Assembly: GCF_003710255.1 (NCBI RefSeq)
Contig: NZ_RHIB01000005.1
Location: 1-64,000, forward strand
Direction: 5' to 3'
Origin: Alteribacter keqinensis
Lineage (GTDB): Bacteria; Bacillota; Bacilli; Bacillales; Salisediminibacteriaceae
DNA length: 64,000 nt
Below are positions 1-11,077 of the stretch, one piece after another (position 1 is the stretch's first letter; every line of letters starts with the position of its first letter). Both the position numbers and the translations under genes were made by a program. A model generated the notes under the pieces. The model saw nothing but the letters and a program-made list of their open reading frames with translations. It made no database searches and was not told the DNA's origin.

Positions 1-101
1 CTGACGTCAGGGGAGCAAGCTCCCCATCAGTCCGCTCGACTTGCATGTATTAGGCACGCCGCCAGCGTTCGTCCTGAGCCAGGATCAAACTCTCCATAGA
101 A
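1..101 (-). rRNA. rrs: 16S ribosomal RNA, 5' end (partial)
   Basis: On the minus strand the sequence reads GAGAGTTTGATCCTGGCTCA followed by the universally conserved 5' region of bacterial 16S rRNA and the start of variable region V1. The gene runs off the left edge of the window, so only about 100 nt are present. It lies downstream of lysS in the same orientation, as the rrn operon does in B. subtilis. The exact mature 5' end is an estimate. Confidence 0.97.
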
Positions 102-235
102 AGTTTGATGTCTCTGACATCATTTAATTCATTCATTGACGGGATAATTTGTCATTATCCCACGTTTCGCTTGGCTTTTTGTTTAGTTTTCAAAGGTCAA
201 AATGTTTTACTGTGTCGTTTTTCGGCGACTTAACT

Positions 236-264
236 AATATATCATGTTGTTAAGATCACGTCAA
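236..264 (-). promoter_or_regulatory. rrn promoter, proximal (P2-like)
   Basis: On the minus strand TTGACG is followed after 17 nt by TATATT, a near-consensus sigma-A promoter about 135 nt upstream of the 16S gene. Position and strength fit a proximal rRNA promoter. The leader between it and the 16S gene (102-235) holds no ORF. Confidence 0.8.
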
Positions 265-339
265 CACTTTATTCAAATCTTTTTTAAAGCTGTCTTGCTT
301 GTCACTACGTCAACCGTTGTTGTGTCAGCGACGAATAAT

Positions 340-369
340 AATATACCACGGTTTGTTCAGTATGCGCAA
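340..369 (-). promoter_or_regulatory. rrn promoter, distal (P1-like)
   Basis: On the minus strand TTGCGC is followed after 18 nt by TATATT, about 100 bp upstream of the proximal promoter. This tandem arrangement is typical of Bacillus rrn operons. The stretch from about 480 to 708, between here and the lysS terminator, holds nothing I can identify. Confidence 0.6.
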
Positions 370-708
370 CCCTATATTTCAAATTGCAACAAAAATATTT
401 TCACCCATTGTCAGGATCCATATTCAATCATTTTGAAAGGGCTTTACAAATACGTTTAAACAACCTGATTGAGTATATAACGGTCACCGCCAAAGTGCAA
501 TATTCTTTTTCGTCTTCTATTTAGAGGCACCGATTAAAAATGAACGCTATCCTCCGTCTGCCGCCCAGGCTGCGCTATTCTCCCAAAAGAAGCAGAGGCG
601 TTCTATCATATAAGCTTCCCTCCCAACCCAGGCCGGAATAGACAGAACCATATTGAGCTGAGCCCGCCTATTCCCGCCCACGGCACTTCTTTCCTTCACT
701 GAGAATGC

Positions 709-744
709 AAAAAACACCTCCCGCTTTATAACGCGGGAGGTGCC
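709..744 (-). terminator. lysS terminator
   Basis: A GC-rich hairpin with arms CACCTCCCGC and GCGGGAGGTG is followed on the minus strand by a run of six T. It lies directly after the lysS stop codon and separates the lysS transcript from the rrn operon. Confidence 0.9.
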
Positions 745-751
745 TGCTTTA

Positions 752-2272
<1,521 letters not shown>

Positions 2273-2327
2273 CTATAATTTGCATTTCTGTTCATCTATG
2301 TGAAAGTGTAAAAATGAATAATGAAGA

Positions 2328-2568
2328 AAAGAGGCTGGGACAGAAGTGTTTTAGTCAACGGGAATCCGAACGAATCAAAGCGGCGCTAATAAATCGCTCC
2401 TGACATATACTTCGCTTTCCGCAGGAAGCGGGTTACCCTCCTCGTGCTACGCACTGCGGGGTCTCACCTTTGCTTTTCATCCCGCAGGAGTCTACGTATA
2501 TTTCATCCGCCAGGTTCGCGCAATGTTCGGATTCTCAGCTATACACTTTCTTTATGTCCCAGCCTCTT
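2328..2568. repeat. dispersed palindromic element, copy A (240 bp)
   Basis: The ends are inverted repeats of AAGAGGCTGGGACA. Inside them lies a second inverted pair (GGAATCCGAAC and GTTCGGATTC) and then the asymmetric family core (2413-2496) that includes CTGCGGGGTCTCACC and CCCGCAGGAGT. The whole gap between lysS and dusB is essentially this element and there is no credible ORF. Related copies lie elsewhere in the window with the core in the same orientation. Confidence 0.75.
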
Positions 2569-2616
2569 CCGTTTATCTAAAGAGGTATTATAGGAGATTG
2601 CTCCTGTAATGTCAAC

Positions 2617-3636
2617 TTAACCCGCCTGTCCCTCAGCGATTTTTGCAAGGCGTTCTCTTTCTTTTGCTTCTACAGCTTCAACGACGCCGTCGAGCGCTTC
2701 TGTAAGATCATCGCGCTTGGTTACCTGGTTGATTTTATCCCGCATACGGGCAGCACCGCGAAGTCCTTTAATGTACCAGGAAGCGTGTTTGCGCATTTCA
2801 CGAACAGCTACTTCTTCTCCTTTAAGGTCAATGAGTCTGTCCATATGAAGGATTGCAACATCCATCTTCTCTCTCGGGGTTGGTTCAGGAATGTTTTCCC
2901 CCGTCTCAAGGTAATGAATGGTACGGTACAGCATCCAAGGGTTTCCAAGTGCTGCGCGCCCGATCATAACCCCGTCCACACCGGTTGTGTCGAGCATCCG
3001 GCGGGCATCCTCAGGAGTCTTGACATCACCATTTCCGATAACAGGGATATTAACAGCATCTTTTACATCTTTAATGATATCCCAGTTGGCTGTTCCTTCA
3101 TACATCTGTACACGTGTACGGCCGTGCAGTGCCACGGCACTTCCGCCTGCGCGCTCAATCATTTTTGCATTTTCAACAGCATAAATGTGATCTTCATCCC
3201 AGCCCATACGCATTTTTACTGTAACAGGCTTATCTACAGCTTCTACTACGCAGGAGACCATGTCGTAGATTTTGTTTGGATCGAGGAGCCACCTGGCACC
3301 GGCATCACACTTCGTAATCTTCGGTACAGGGCAGCCCATGTTGATGTCAATAATGTCTGCGTTTGTCTGTTTGTCTACGACCTTAGCCGCATCCACAAGG
3401 GTCGATTTGTCCCCTCCGAAAATTTGAAGGCTCAACGGTTTTTCCCGCTCATCTACGTAAAGCATCTGAAGGGACCGTTCGTTTTTATGGAGAATCGCTT
3501 TATCACTTACCATTTCAGCACAGACAAGGCCTGCTCCGAAATCTTTTGCGATCAGACGAAAAGCAGGGTTGCAGACGCCGGCCATTGGTGCTAAAACAAC
3601 CTGGTTTTTCATCGTAATATCGCCAATCTTAAGCAT
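2617..3636 (-). CDS. dusB: tRNA dihydrouridine synthase DusB
   Basis: FMN-dependent flavoenzyme that reduces uridines in the tRNA D-loop to dihydrouridine with NADPH. It has an N-terminal TIM barrel and a C-terminal helical domain, and about 339 residues is the normal length. The signature NMGCPVPKI carries the catalytic cysteine (about residue 102). The flavin phosphate-binding strands appear as VIGNGDV and GVMIGRAALGNPW. The ATG at 3636 is preceded by GAGGTG at good spacing; a GTG three codons upstream lies within that ribosome site and is less likely. It follows yazB closely, as in B. subtilis, and closes the folate operon. Confidence 0.96.
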   Translation of the reverse strand: MLKIGDITMKNQVVLAPMAGVCNPAFRLIAKDFGAGLVCAEMVSDKAILHKNERSLQMLYVDEREKPLSLQIFGGDKSTLVDAAKVVDKQTNADIIDINMGCPVPKITKCDAGARWLLDPNKIYDMVSCVVEAVDKPVTVKMRMGWDEDHIYAVENAKMIERAGGSAVALHGRTRVQMYEGTANWDIIKDVKDAVNIPVIGNGDVKTPEDARRMLDTTGVDGVMIGRAALGNPWMLYRTIHYLETGENIPEPTPREKMDVAILHMDRLIDLKGEEVAVREMRKHASWYIKGLRGAARMRDKINQVTKRDDLTEALDGVVEAVEAKERERLAKIAEGQAG

Positions 3637-3646
3637 GGTGTTCACC

Positions 3647-3853
3647 TCAATTAATCGATGTTAAATCGTCTATTGTTACTCCGAGTGTGCTCGCTACAGA
3701 AGCAATCAATTCGTCGGAAGGTTTACGGTTTCCCCGCTCAATTTCGCCGAGAACAGACACAGAGATGTCCAGTTCTTTAGCGAAACCTTCCTGCGTGTAT
3801 CCTTTTAACTTCCGAAAGGCGCGGATTCGTCGGCCCCAGATGATTCCTTCCAT
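3647..3853 (-). CDS. yazB: small helix-turn-helix protein (YazB-like)
   Basis: A 68-residue protein that is one Cro/C1-type (HTH_3, XRE) DNA-binding domain. The helix-turn-helix is GYTQEGFAKELDISVSVLGEIERG (split here as GYTQEGFAKELD and ISVSVLGEIERG). It sits between folK and dusB exactly as yazB does in B. subtilis. It overlaps the end of folK by 49 nt in another frame, so translation is probably coupled. The regulatory target is unknown; autoregulation or control of the folate operon would be guesses. Confidence 0.85.
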   Translation of the reverse strand: MEGIIWGRRIRAFRKLKGYTQEGFAKELDISVSVLGEIERGNRKPSDELIASVASTLGVTIDDLTSIN

Positions 3854-4332
3854 TTTCGCACACCCTCTTTATCAGTTAAGTCATGTACACATTGTTCAAT
3901 ATGACGCCCGTCCGGAAACCGGAGATCCGGTTCAATTTCACAGAGCGGAACTAAAACAAAACCTCGTTCATACATTCTTGGGTGAGGAACGGATAACCGT
4001 TCCAACTTAATATTTTCATCATTATAGAGCAAAATGTCAAGATCTATTGTTCTCGGTCCCCAATGGATGTCTCTCGTTCTCCCGAGGGTGGATTCAATCT
4101 TTTGCAATTTATCCAGTAGTGCAAGAGGGGACAGGGAAGTGGCCACCTTGACCACCATGTTTAAGAAAGGCGGCTGATCTGTATATCCGACAGGGTCTGT
4201 TTCATAAATTGAAGATTTTTTCTCAATGGTAATATCCGGGTTATCCTCCAGGGTGTCAACGGCTCCCTCTAAATACACGTGTCTTTCCCCGATATTGGAC
4301 CCGAGTGCAATGTAGGCTTTTTGTCTGTTCAT
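3805..4332 (-). CDS. folK: 2-amino-4-hydroxy-6-hydroxymethyldihydropteridine pyrophosphokinase
   Basis: HPPK transfers pyrophosphate from ATP to 6-hydroxymethyl-7,8-dihydropterin, making the substrate for FolP in folate synthesis. At 175 residues it has the usual size. The family start YIALGSNIGER and the catalytic signature GPRTIDLDILLY with its two Mg-binding aspartates are clear. The start codon overlaps the folB stop by one base (TGATG-type coupling). The C-terminus runs through the start of yazB. Very secure by sequence and by neighbours folB and folP. Confidence 0.97.
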   Translation of the reverse strand: MNRQKAYIALGSNIGERHVYLEGAVDTLEDNPDITIEKKSSIYETDPVGYTDQPPFLNMVVKVATSLSPLALLDKLQKIESTLGRTRDIHWGPRTIDLDILLYNDENIKLERLSVPHPRMYERGFVLVPLCEIEPDLRFPDGRHIEQCVHDLTDKEGVRKWKESSGADESAPFGS

Positions 4333-4694
4333 CAGGACCGCTCCCTGGTAATCTCCACAGCTACACTGTCGTAATGCCCGGGAATCGGTGGATCTGGTTT
4401 CATTACTTTAACCGTGCACAATTCGACTATTTCAAAAGATTCCAGAATTTTTGCTGCAATCCGCTCACAAAGAGTTTCCACGAGCTTAACAGGCTCGTGT
4501 TCCATCACTGCCTTAACCTCGTTATACACATCTGCGTAATTGACCGTTTTCTCCAGGTCGTCCGAAACACCTGCAGGTTTTGCGTCCATTCCGAGCGTCA
4601 CATCCACATACCATCGCTGGCCCAGTTTGTTCTCTTCAGGAAAAGCCCCGTGATAAGCGTAAAACTCCATGCCCGTTACATAAATGTTATCCAT
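4332..4694 (-). CDS. folB: dihydroneopterin aldolase
   Basis: Converts 7,8-dihydroneopterin to 6-hydroxymethyl-7,8-dihydropterin and glycolaldehyde in folate synthesis. It has 120 residues, the family norm, and works as an octamer of T-fold subunits. The N-terminal FYAYHGAFPEE motif contains the substrate-site tyrosine and histidine, and the C-terminal KPDPPIPGHYDSVAVE matches the family. The start overlaps the end of folP and the end overlaps the start of folK, so translation is coupled across all three. Confidence 0.97.
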   Translation of the reverse strand: MDNIYVTGMEFYAYHGAFPEENKLGQRWYVDVTLGMDAKPAGVSDDLEKTVNYADVYNEVKAVMEHEPVKLVETLCERIAAKILESFEIVELCTVKVMKPDPPIPGHYDSVAVEITRERS

Positions 4695-5529
4695 TGTATC
4701 CTCCTTTTCCGATCATCGCATCCATCATCTTCACCATTCTGCTAATCGGTTTTACATCATGAACCCGAACAATATCGCATCCTTTTTCAATTCCGTAGCA
4801 CACTGTAGCCCCCGTCCCTTCCATCCGCTCTTCTACAGGAAGGTTAAGGGTTTTCGCAATAAGGGACTTTCTCGAAGTACCGAGCAGAACCGGAAAGCCC
4901 ATTTCTGTTATTTTTCCAACATGACGCATGACGAGAAGGTTTTCCTCATAGGTTTTTGCAAAACCAATGCCCGGGTCAAGAATAATCCGCTCTTCTTTTA
5001 CTCCGGCACTCAGACAGATGTCGATGCTTTCATTGAGGTCGTCTTTAATATCGTTCATCAGGTCGTTATAGTGAGGTGTTTCCCTGTTGTGCATGAGAAT
5101 AATCGGGACATCGTATTCAGCTGCCACTCTGGCCATATCCGGATCATACTTCGCTCCCCACACATCGTTGATAATATCAGCACCGGCTTCAATGGCAGCT
5201 CTGGCTACATCAGCCTTATATGTATCAATGGAAATCGGAACATTCACGTGGGTCCTTACGTCCTTTAACGGCTCAATTACGCGGCGCAGTTCTTCATCTG
5301 CCGGTACCATAGTGGCGCCGGGTCTGGTAGATTCACCGCCAACATCAATGATATCCGCTCCTTCTTCAATCATCTGAAGAGCATGTGCCACTGCTTCACT
5401 CTTTTGGCCGTGCTTTCCTCCATCTGAAAAGGAATCCGGAGTCAGGTTAAGAATCCCCATTACATACGATTTTTTTGAAAAGTCCAGTGTATGCTGGTTC
5501 CACTCCATCCGGTCAATGTTTTTTCTCAT
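4687..5529 (-). CDS. folP: dihydropteroate synthase
   Basis: Condenses hydroxymethyldihydropterin pyrophosphate with p-aminobenzoate to dihydropteroate, and is the sulfonamide target (sul in B. subtilis). Pterin-binding TIM-barrel signatures are MGILNLTPDSFSDGG at the N-terminus, DVGGESTRPG, and the phosphate-binding LLGTSRKS near the C-terminus. The open frame extends upstream into pabC, but the ATG at 5529 has AAGGTGAAGG before it and gives 280 residues and a 7-nt gap after the pabC stop. I therefore use it. Its substrate p-aminobenzoate is made by the three genes immediately upstream. Confidence 0.97.
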   Translation of the reverse strand: MRKNIDRMEWNQHTLDFSKKSYVMGILNLTPDSFSDGGKHGQKSEAVAHALQMIEEGADIIDVGGESTRPGATMVPADEELRRVIEPLKDVRTHVNVPISIDTYKADVARAAIEAGADIINDVWGAKYDPDMARVAAEYDVPIILMHNRETPHYNDLMNDIKDDLNESIDICLSAGVKEERIILDPGIGFAKTYEENLLVMRHVGKITEMGFPVLLGTSRKSLIAKTLNLPVEERMEGTGATVCYGIEKGCDIVRVHDVKPISRMVKMMDAMIGKGGYNG

Positions 5530-5536
5530 GGTTCCT

Positions 5537-6409
5537 TCACCTTTCTTCCCATTCTTTGCCCGACCAGAGTCGTTCTTCTCTTGTTGCCCGGCCATACAGG
5601 GATGTTAATGCTTCGTACAGCTCTCCCCTCACGCCAGGGAACATTTGTTCGCCAACTGATGAAACAGCGACTATTTCCTGAATGGAGTTGGTAATCACAG
5701 CTTCATCAGCCTCAAGTAAGGCGTTGAGCATATAGTGTCCTTCATGTACTTTAAAACCTTTTGAACGAGCCAGTCTGATCACAAACTGGCGGGTAACGCC
5801 GTTTAATATGCCGCAATCCGGGTCTGGTGTATAAACATTCATGCCCTTTCTCCAAAAAACATTCGAAACGACCCCTTCAGCCACGTGTCCTCTGCCGGTC
5901 AGGAAAAGACCCTCCCCTTTCTGGTCAGGGGACATTTCGTATTTACCGAGAATACTGTTCAAATAGTGATGGGATTTTAACCTCTCCGGTCCTTCAGGTG
6001 TGTTCCTCTTCTGCTTGAGAACATGGAGTTTTTTTTCCCGGACCCCGTTCTCAGGCAGCCCTTTAACAAAAACCATCGTGTTTGGATTCTTGTATGGTGA
6101 TGTCCTTAACCCCACAGGCGCATTGCCGGCGGAGACGTTCCACCTGAAGTAGGCATCATCCATATTGTTTGCATCGAGCAGGCTGGCAATGATACGAGCT
6201 GTTTCCTGGCGGTCGTACCGGGCATTTTCGATACGCATCTGGTCAAGTCCGCGATGCAGCCTATCAAAATGGTCATCCAGTAGAAATGGATGACCATTGT
6301 AGGTGCGAAACGTTTCAAACAAACCCAAACCATACATGAACCCATGATCAAACGGTGATATTACCGCTTCTTCTTCTCGTATGATTTGGCCGTTCAAGTA
6401 CATCAGCAT
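5537..6409 (-). CDS. pabC: aminodeoxychorismate lyase
   Basis: PLP-dependent fold-type IV enzyme that eliminates pyruvate from 4-amino-4-deoxychorismate to yield p-aminobenzoate. It has about 290 residues with the family start YLNGQII and the [15 protein letters not shown] segment. The PLP lysine is in [10 protein letters not shown]. Two starts are possible: ATG at 6409 or ATG at 6403, the second overlapping the pabA stop as TGATG. It is third in pabB-pabA-pabC, ahead of folP. Confidence 0.95.
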   Translation of the reverse strand: MLMYLNGQIIREEEAVISPFDHGFMYGLGLFETFRTYNGHPFLLDDHFDRLHRGLDQMRIENARYDRQETARIIASLLDANNMDDAYFRWNVSAGNAPVGLRTSPYKNPNTMVFVKGLPENGVREKKLHVLKQKRNTPEGPERLKSHHYLNSILGKYEMSPDQKGEGLFLTGRGHVAEGVVSNVFWRKGMNVYTPDPDCGILNGVTRQFVIRLARSKGFKVHEGHYMLNALLEADEAVITNSIQEIVAVSSVGEQMFPGVRGELYEALTSLYGRATREERLWSGKEWEER

Positions 6410-6990
6410 GAGTACTCATACTCCTTGTATTGTTCAATAAAGTTCTTCAGCAGCTTTTTTCCTTCCGCTGTCATGATTGATTCAGGGTGAAACTGAACCC
6501 CCTCAACAGGAAGCGTTTTGTGACGGATAGCCATAATTTCCCCTTCCTCTGTCTGGGCGCTGATGGTAAAACAGTCCGGCAGTGACTTACGCTCCACAAT
6601 AAGGGAGTGGTACCGGGTAGCCACCATCGGTGAAGGCAGACCTTTGAACACACTTTTTTCGTCGTGGTAAATTTCAGAAGTCTTCCCGTGCATCAGCCTG
6701 TCTGCACGAATCACGTTTCCTCCAAACACCTGGGCGATGGACTGGTGCCCAAGACAAACACCGAAGATGGGAATCCTGCCTGCGAAGTGTCTGATCACAT
6801 CCATACTGATCCCGGCTTCATTTGGAGAGCATGGCCCTGGTGAAACCATAATAAATGCAGGGGCCAGCTCTTCTATTTCCTCTATCGTTATTTTGTCGTT
6901 TCGTTTTACTATCAGCTCTTCTCCGAGCTCACCTAAATATTGAACAAGGTTGTACGTAAACGAATCGTAGTTATCTATCATTAAAATCAT
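6403..6990 (-). CDS. pabA: aminodeoxychorismate/anthranilate synthase glutaminase subunit
   Basis: Class I glutamine amidotransferase that supplies ammonia to PabB; in Bacillus the same subunit also serves anthranilate synthase TrpE (amphibolic TrpG/PabA). It has 195 residues with oxyanion loop [11 protein letters not shown], nucleophile cysteine in [11 protein letters not shown], and the His-Glu pair in [10 protein letters not shown]. It lies 13 nt downstream of pabB and overlaps pabC. Whether it also serves tryptophan synthesis here cannot be told, because the trp operon is outside the window. Confidence 0.97.
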   Translation of the reverse strand: MILMIDNYDSFTYNLVQYLGELGEELIVKRNDKITIEEIEELAPAFIMVSPGPCSPNEAGISMDVIRHFAGRIPIFGVCLGHQSIAQVFGGNVIRADRLMHGKTSEIYHDEKSVFKGLPSPMVATRYHSLIVERKSLPDCFTISAQTEEGEIMAIRHKTLPVEGVQFHPESIMTAEGKKLLKNFIEQYKEYEYSC

Positions 6991-7003
6991 ACTTTTCTCC
7001 TCC

Positions 7004-8470
7004 TCAGCTCAAACTCAGTTTCTCTCTCAGCTCATCTTCGCTCATCTCTTTTGCTTTCCATAAAGCTCTGGCTTTTTTCAGTGATTCCTTGTACTCAGCA
7101 GCGGGGTCTGAATCAATGACGATTCCGGCTCCGGCCTGTACGTGTGCCGTTTCATTTTCCACGATCATCGTCCGGATTGAAATGTTCAGTTCCATATCTC
7201 CATTATACCCAACCCACCCGAGTGATCCTGTATAAATCCCGCGGCGCACCGGCTCCAGTTCTTCAATGATTTCCATCGTCCGGATTTTCGGTGCTCCTGT
7301 AATTGTTCCACCCGGGAAGGTGGCTGCAATCACATCAAAAACAGAATGCCCGGCTGCAAGTTCTCCCCGTACGTTCGAAACGATATGCATCACGTGGGAG
7401 TATTTTTCGATTACCATAAGTTCGTCTACTTCTACCGTTCCGTAGTTGCATACCCTGCCCAGGTCATTTCGCTCGAGATCGACGAGCATCACATGTTCAG
7501 CCCGTTCTTTCTCGTTGTTTATCAGCGTTTCAGCAAGTTCCTGATCTTCCACCGCGTCTTTTCCCCGCGAGCGGGTTCCTGCGATGGGACGTGTACTTAC
7601 CTCTTCTCCTTTTACCTTGACTAAAAGTTCCGGAGAAGCGCTGACCAGCTGCATACTCCCGGCCTGGAAGTAGCCCATGTAAGGAGAAGGATTAATTCCC
7701 CTTAAGCAGTCATACACATGCAGAGGGTGTGAAGCAAGAGGCTGCGACTCCCTTACACTCAAGTTTACTTGGAATACGTCTCCTTGTGCAATGTACTCCT
7801 GAACTTTTTGAACAGCTTCCATAAAAGCGGGCTGGGAAAAGCTCCTTACCGTTGAAGATTCAGATTTCTTTTCACGCCATTCCTTATACCAGTCTTCGGA
7901 GTCCGCTGACTGCTCCGCCTTTTCCCATTCCTGTTCAAGGCGGTCAAGGTTTTCGTCTTCCTGTTCCTTGGTTCCGTTTTCGTCAAGGTGGGTAAGGATC
8001 CAGAATTTCTTTTCCTCCTTATCGATGACGTAAAGATCGTCAAAAGCAAGGAAGTGAATATCATCGGTGAGAAGGTCGTCTTCTGATTCAGCCGGGATCG
8101 ACTCAATCTGACGGATCAGATCATAGCTTACATACCCAAACAGTCCTCCCTGACAGTCGGGCAGGTCCGCCACTTTCTCTGTTTTATATTGCTCAAGCCA
8201 TTCTTCGAGGCTTTTCAGGATAGGTCCTTGATAGACCTTTTCACCCTCTCTTCCACTTACCGTTAACCTGTCGTCTTTCCCCCTGACATCGGCCCAGGGG
8301 TTCATTCCGATAATCGTAAACCGGCCGCCCCTGCCGCTTTCAAGAAGAATATATTCATTACTCGTCTCAGCGAGTGTGGTAAAGGTTTTAAACCAGTTTT
8401 GTTTAATAGGAGTGAGCTCCCGGGATCTCCCCGCTGCTCTTCGTTTTATCGTCACTGCCGCATCACTCAT
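7004..8470 (-). CDS. pabB: aminodeoxychorismate synthase component I
   Basis: Chorismate-binding enzyme that, with PabA, aminates chorismate to 4-amino-4-deoxychorismate. The C-terminal chorismate-binding domain contains [25 protein letters not shown] and [11 protein letters not shown]. The N-terminal anthranilate-synthase-like domain starts near [11 protein letters not shown]. The open frame continues upstream, but a sigma-A promoter at 8496-8524 lies inside that extension, so the ATG at 8468-8470 is the first sensible start. The ribosome site there is weak (CGGAA), which may mean low or coupled translation. First gene of the pab-fol operon. Confidence 0.94.
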   Translation of the reverse strand: MSDAAVTIKRRAAGRSRELTPIKQNWFKTFTTLAETSNEYILLESGRGGRFTIIGMNPWADVRGKDDRLTVSGREGEKVYQGPILKSLEEWLEQYKTEKVADLPDCQGGLFGYVSYDLIRQIESIPAESEDDLLTDDIHFLAFDDLYVIDKEEKKFWILTHLDENGTKEQEDENLDRLEQEWEKAEQSADSEDWYKEWREKKSESSTVRSFSQPAFMEAVQKVQEYIAQGDVFQVNLSVRESQPLASHPLHVYDCLRGINPSPYMGYFQAGSMQLVSASPELLVKVKGEEVSTRPIAGTRSRGKDAVEDQELAETLINNEKERAEHVMLVDLERNDLGRVCNYGTVEVDELMVIEKYSHVMHIVSNVRGELAAGHSVFDVIAATFPGGTITGAPKIRTMEIIEELEPVRRGIYTGSLGWVGYNGDMELNISIRTMIVENETAHVQAGAGIVIDSDPAAEYKESLKKARALWKAKEMSEDELREKLSLS

Positions 8471-8495
8471 TTCCGAAACTATAGTACCTGTCATA

Positions 8496-8524
8496 ATTAT
8501 ACGTAGCCTGTCCGGTAACTGCAA
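8496..8524 (-). promoter_or_regulatory. sigma-A promoter of the pab-fol operon
   Basis: TTGCAG is followed after 17 nt by a perfect TATAAT on the minus strand, 26 nt upstream of the chosen pabB ATG. It would give a 5' leader of only about 20 nt. Confidence 0.75.
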
Positions 8525-8726
8525 TCTTCGGGATTATTTTGCCTTGATGTGCTGTATGTATGTGAGCGGGAATAGCAGGGTTTCCATCAACCATGGATCG
8601 GTTCATGTGGCATTGTCGTTCTTTGTTCTTTGTGCCCCCGGCTCTGTTCAGGAAGCCCACAAGCACCTCCGCACAAAATAAAGTACAAGCAGGCTGCGCC
8701 TGTACCTCCCGAACTGCATCAACATA

Positions 8727-8763
8727 TAAAAAAAGAGCTGCAGACTGTTGCTTGCAGCTCTTT
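8727..8763 (-). terminator. cysK terminator
   Basis: A hairpin with arms AAGAGCTGCA and TGCAGCTCTT is followed on the minus strand by seven T. It lies 12 nt after the cysK stop and upstream of the pab promoter. Confidence 0.92.
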
Positions 8764-8774
8764 TACATAATGAT

Positions 8775-9707
8775 TTATTCCTGTTCTTCAAACTGATACA
8801 AAGGGGTACTGAGGTAGCGCTCCCCGTTACTGGGAATAACCGCAACGACTTTCTTTCCTTTGCCTAGTTTCTTCGCAACTTCCAAAGCTGCATAGATAGC
8901 TGCACCGGAGGAAATACCTCCAAGAATGCCTTCTTCACGGGCTGCACGGCGTGCATACTCAAACGCATCTTCCGAAGATACGGTTATGACCTCATCGTAA
9001 AGCTTCGTATCAAGAATATCGGGAACAAACCCTGCTCCGATTCCCTGGATTTTATGAGGTCCGCCTTTTCCACCTGACAATACAGGTGAATCCTGTGGTT
9101 CAAGTGCTACGAGGTGCAGGTCCGGGAATTTCTCTTTCAGTACTTTACCTGCTCCTGTAATCGTACCTCCTGTACCGATCCCGGATATAAATGCATCAAG
9201 CTGATCCCCTGCTTGTTCCAGAAGTTCTTTCCCTGTTGTTTCACGATGAACTTTAGGGTTGGCTTCATTCTGGAATTGCTGAGGCATATAGTAATTATTC
9301 TCTCTGGCAAGTTCTGTTGCTTTTCGGATCGCTCCACCCATACCTTCAGGCCCTGGTGTAAGCACAAGCTCAGCTCCGTATGCCCTGAGAAGGTTTCGGC
9401 GTTCCATACTCATGGTTTCAGGCATAACAAGAACGGTACGGTACCCTTTGGCAGCAGCAACCATCGCAAGTCCGATCCCCGTATTACCACTGGTCGGCTC
9501 AATAATGGTGTCTCCTTCTTTAAGACGGCCCTTTTGTTCCGCATCTTCAATCATGGATAAGGCGATCCGGTCTTTCACACTGCTTCCAGGATTCATAAAT
9601 TCAAGCTTCAAGTACACATCTGCATGCTCTTCGCTGACGAGTCTGTTCAACTTTACAAGTGGCGTTTCTCCAATAAGTTCAGTAATCGAATTCACTACCT
9701 TTGCCAT
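8775..9707 (-). CDS. cysK: cysteine synthase (O-acetylserine sulfhydrylase)
   Basis: PLP enzyme (fold type II) that makes cysteine from O-acetylserine and sulfide. It has 310 residues, the normal CysK length. The PLP lysine is in [11 protein letters not shown], the substrate loop is [10 protein letters not shown], and the phosphate loop is [10 protein letters not shown]. The ATG at 9707 has GGAGGAATC before it, while the upstream in-frame extension is unlike the family. It has its own terminator. The 400-bp gap before it carries repeat copy B and no recognisable CymR site or yacD gene, which sits here in B. subtilis. Confidence 0.97.
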   Translation of the reverse strand: MAKVVNSITELIGETPLVKLNRLVSEEHADVYLKLEFMNPGSSVKDRIALSMIEDAEQKGRLKEGDTIIEPTSGNTGIGLAMVAAAKGYRTVLVMPETMSMERRNLLRAYGAELVLTPGPEGMGGAIRKATELARENNYYMPQQFQNEANPKVHRETTGKELLEQAGDQLDAFISGIGTGGTITGAGKVLKEKFPDLHLVALEPQDSPVLSGGKGGPHKIQGIGAGFVPDILDTKLYDEVITVSSEDAFEYARRAAREEGILGGISSGAAIYAALEVAKKLGKGKKVVAVIPSNGERYLSTPLYQFEEQE

Positions 9708-9868
9708 CTGTGATTCCTCCTCCGTTTTGTTCAATACCCGAGTATTTCTCTATGTTTTATTGTATTAAAAACAATCTTAGCAAAACTCAGACAATACGGC
9801 AATAGTGATGTTGGCTTATATTCCCTAACGTGGTTTTTTGAAAAATATTTGCTGATTATTACTTCTTT

Positions 9869-10103
9869 GGCTCGGTTAATCTCCGTTGTTGATTTACGCT
9901 CATTGCACTTTTCGCGGGGGCGCCGGTGAGCCTCAAGGAGGTTTATGTCTGTTTCTTCCTCTACCAGTATCGCTACGCAGATATGTGCGTCGAAGCAATT
10001 CGCAGCATATTCGTGGCGTACCCGCGTTGCTCCCGCAGGAGTGTACGCATTCGCTGCAATCAACATTTTTTATAAAAAATCAACAATGCTTTTTAATAAA
10101 GCC
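9869..10103. repeat. dispersed palindromic element, copy B (235 bp)
   Basis: The outer inverted ends are GGCTC.GTTAA on the left and TTAATAAAGCC on the right, with AAATCAACA arms inside. The core (9912-10045) starts CGCGGGGGCGCCGGTGAGCC and ends CCCGCAGGAGT, and is interrupted by about 80 bp not seen in other copies. It occupies the cysK-hslO gap, where B. subtilis has yacD. No ORF is supported here. Confidence 0.75.
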
Positions 10104-10135
10104 ACTTCTTTCTTTAATACAACCCTTACGCTAAC

Positions 10136-11032
10136 TTACTGAGGTTCGTTACCGGCACGTTTTTCGTCTAAAATCTCCTGAAGTTCCCCTTTATCGAATA
10201 CATACTTTTCGTTACAGAAATGACATTGTGTTTCTGCCCCGCCGTCTTCTTCGATCATGGCGCTGATGTCTTCTTCATTCAGACCCATAATGGCATTGGA
10301 TATTCTCTCTTTTGAACACTGGCACTGAAAGGCGACGCCCATCTGGTCAAGAATACGAACATTCTCTTCTCCCAAAATCGTATGAAGAAGTTCTTCAGGA
10401 GTAAGTCCACTCTGGATTAACTTCGAGATGGGTTCCATGGCATTGAGCTTGTTTTCAATTTCATCGATCACATCATCTGTAATACCCGGCATGAGCTGAA
10501 TGATAAACCCACCTGACGCAGCGACCGATTCATCCTTGTCGATAATGACACCAAGACCGACGGATGTCGGCGTCTGTTCAGACTTGGCAAAGTAATAGGT
10601 GAAATCTTCTCCCAGTTCACCCGAAACGAGAGGCACACTTCCTGTGAAGTTGTCTTTTAACCCGAGATATTTGACGACTGACAGGGATCCGTTTCTCCCT
10701 ACAGCTTCTGCTACATTTAACTTCCCTTCTTTGTTTCTATCCGGGTCCACATGAGGGTTTGAAACATATCCGCGGACTTCACCGGTGGCATTGGCATCGA
10801 CAATAATAGGGGTCGCCGGGCCGTCAGCTTCAATTTTCACTGTGATCTTTTCTTCTCCTTTAAGCATGGCACCCATCATTGTTGCAGCAGATAAAGATCT
10901 GCCGAGGGCGGCTGTGACTGTTCTCCACGTGTCATGGCGTCTTGCTGCCTCCTGAACCATTGCTGTTGATCGTACTGCATACGCCCGTACTTTCCCGTCA
11001 TAAGCAAGTGCTTTCACTAAGTAATCTGACAT
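10136..11032 (-). CDS. hslO: Hsp33 redox-regulated holdase chaperone
   Basis: Cytoplasmic chaperone activated by oxidation. Its C-terminal zinc centre is visible as CQC followed by CHFC, the CxC..CxxC signature whose cysteines form disulfides under oxidative stress. It has 298 residues. The ATG at 11032 follows GGAAGGAG at good spacing, while the open frame extends ten residues upstream without a better site. It lies just downstream of coaX, as in B. subtilis. Confidence 0.96.
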   Translation of the reverse strand: MSDYLVKALAYDGKVRAYAVRSTAMVQEAARRHDTWRTVTAALGRSLSAATMMGAMLKGEEKITVKIEADGPATPIIVDANATGEVRGYVSNPHVDPDRNKEGKLNVAEAVGRNGSLSVVKYLGLKDNFTGSVPLVSGELGEDFTYYFAKSEQTPTSVGLGVIIDKDESVAASGGFIIQLMPGITDDVIDEIENKLNAMEPISKLIQSGLTPEELLHTILGEENVRILDQMGVAFQCQCSKERISNAIMGLNEEDISAMIEEDGGAETQCHFCNEKYVFDKGELQEILDEKRAGNEPQ

Positions 11033-11077
11033 ATCAACATACTCCTTCCAAACGTTAATCATTCCCTGTGGGATGTG

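Noticed and set aside
2785-3594. 269-codon plus-strand frame opposite dusB
   Set aside because: Antisense shadow of a secure gene; rich in Cys, Phe and His as such shadows are.
9869-10103. Insertion sequence or transposase remnant in the cysK-hslO gap
   Set aside because: Inverted ends exist but there is no transposase frame and no clear target duplication; described as a non-coding palindromic element.
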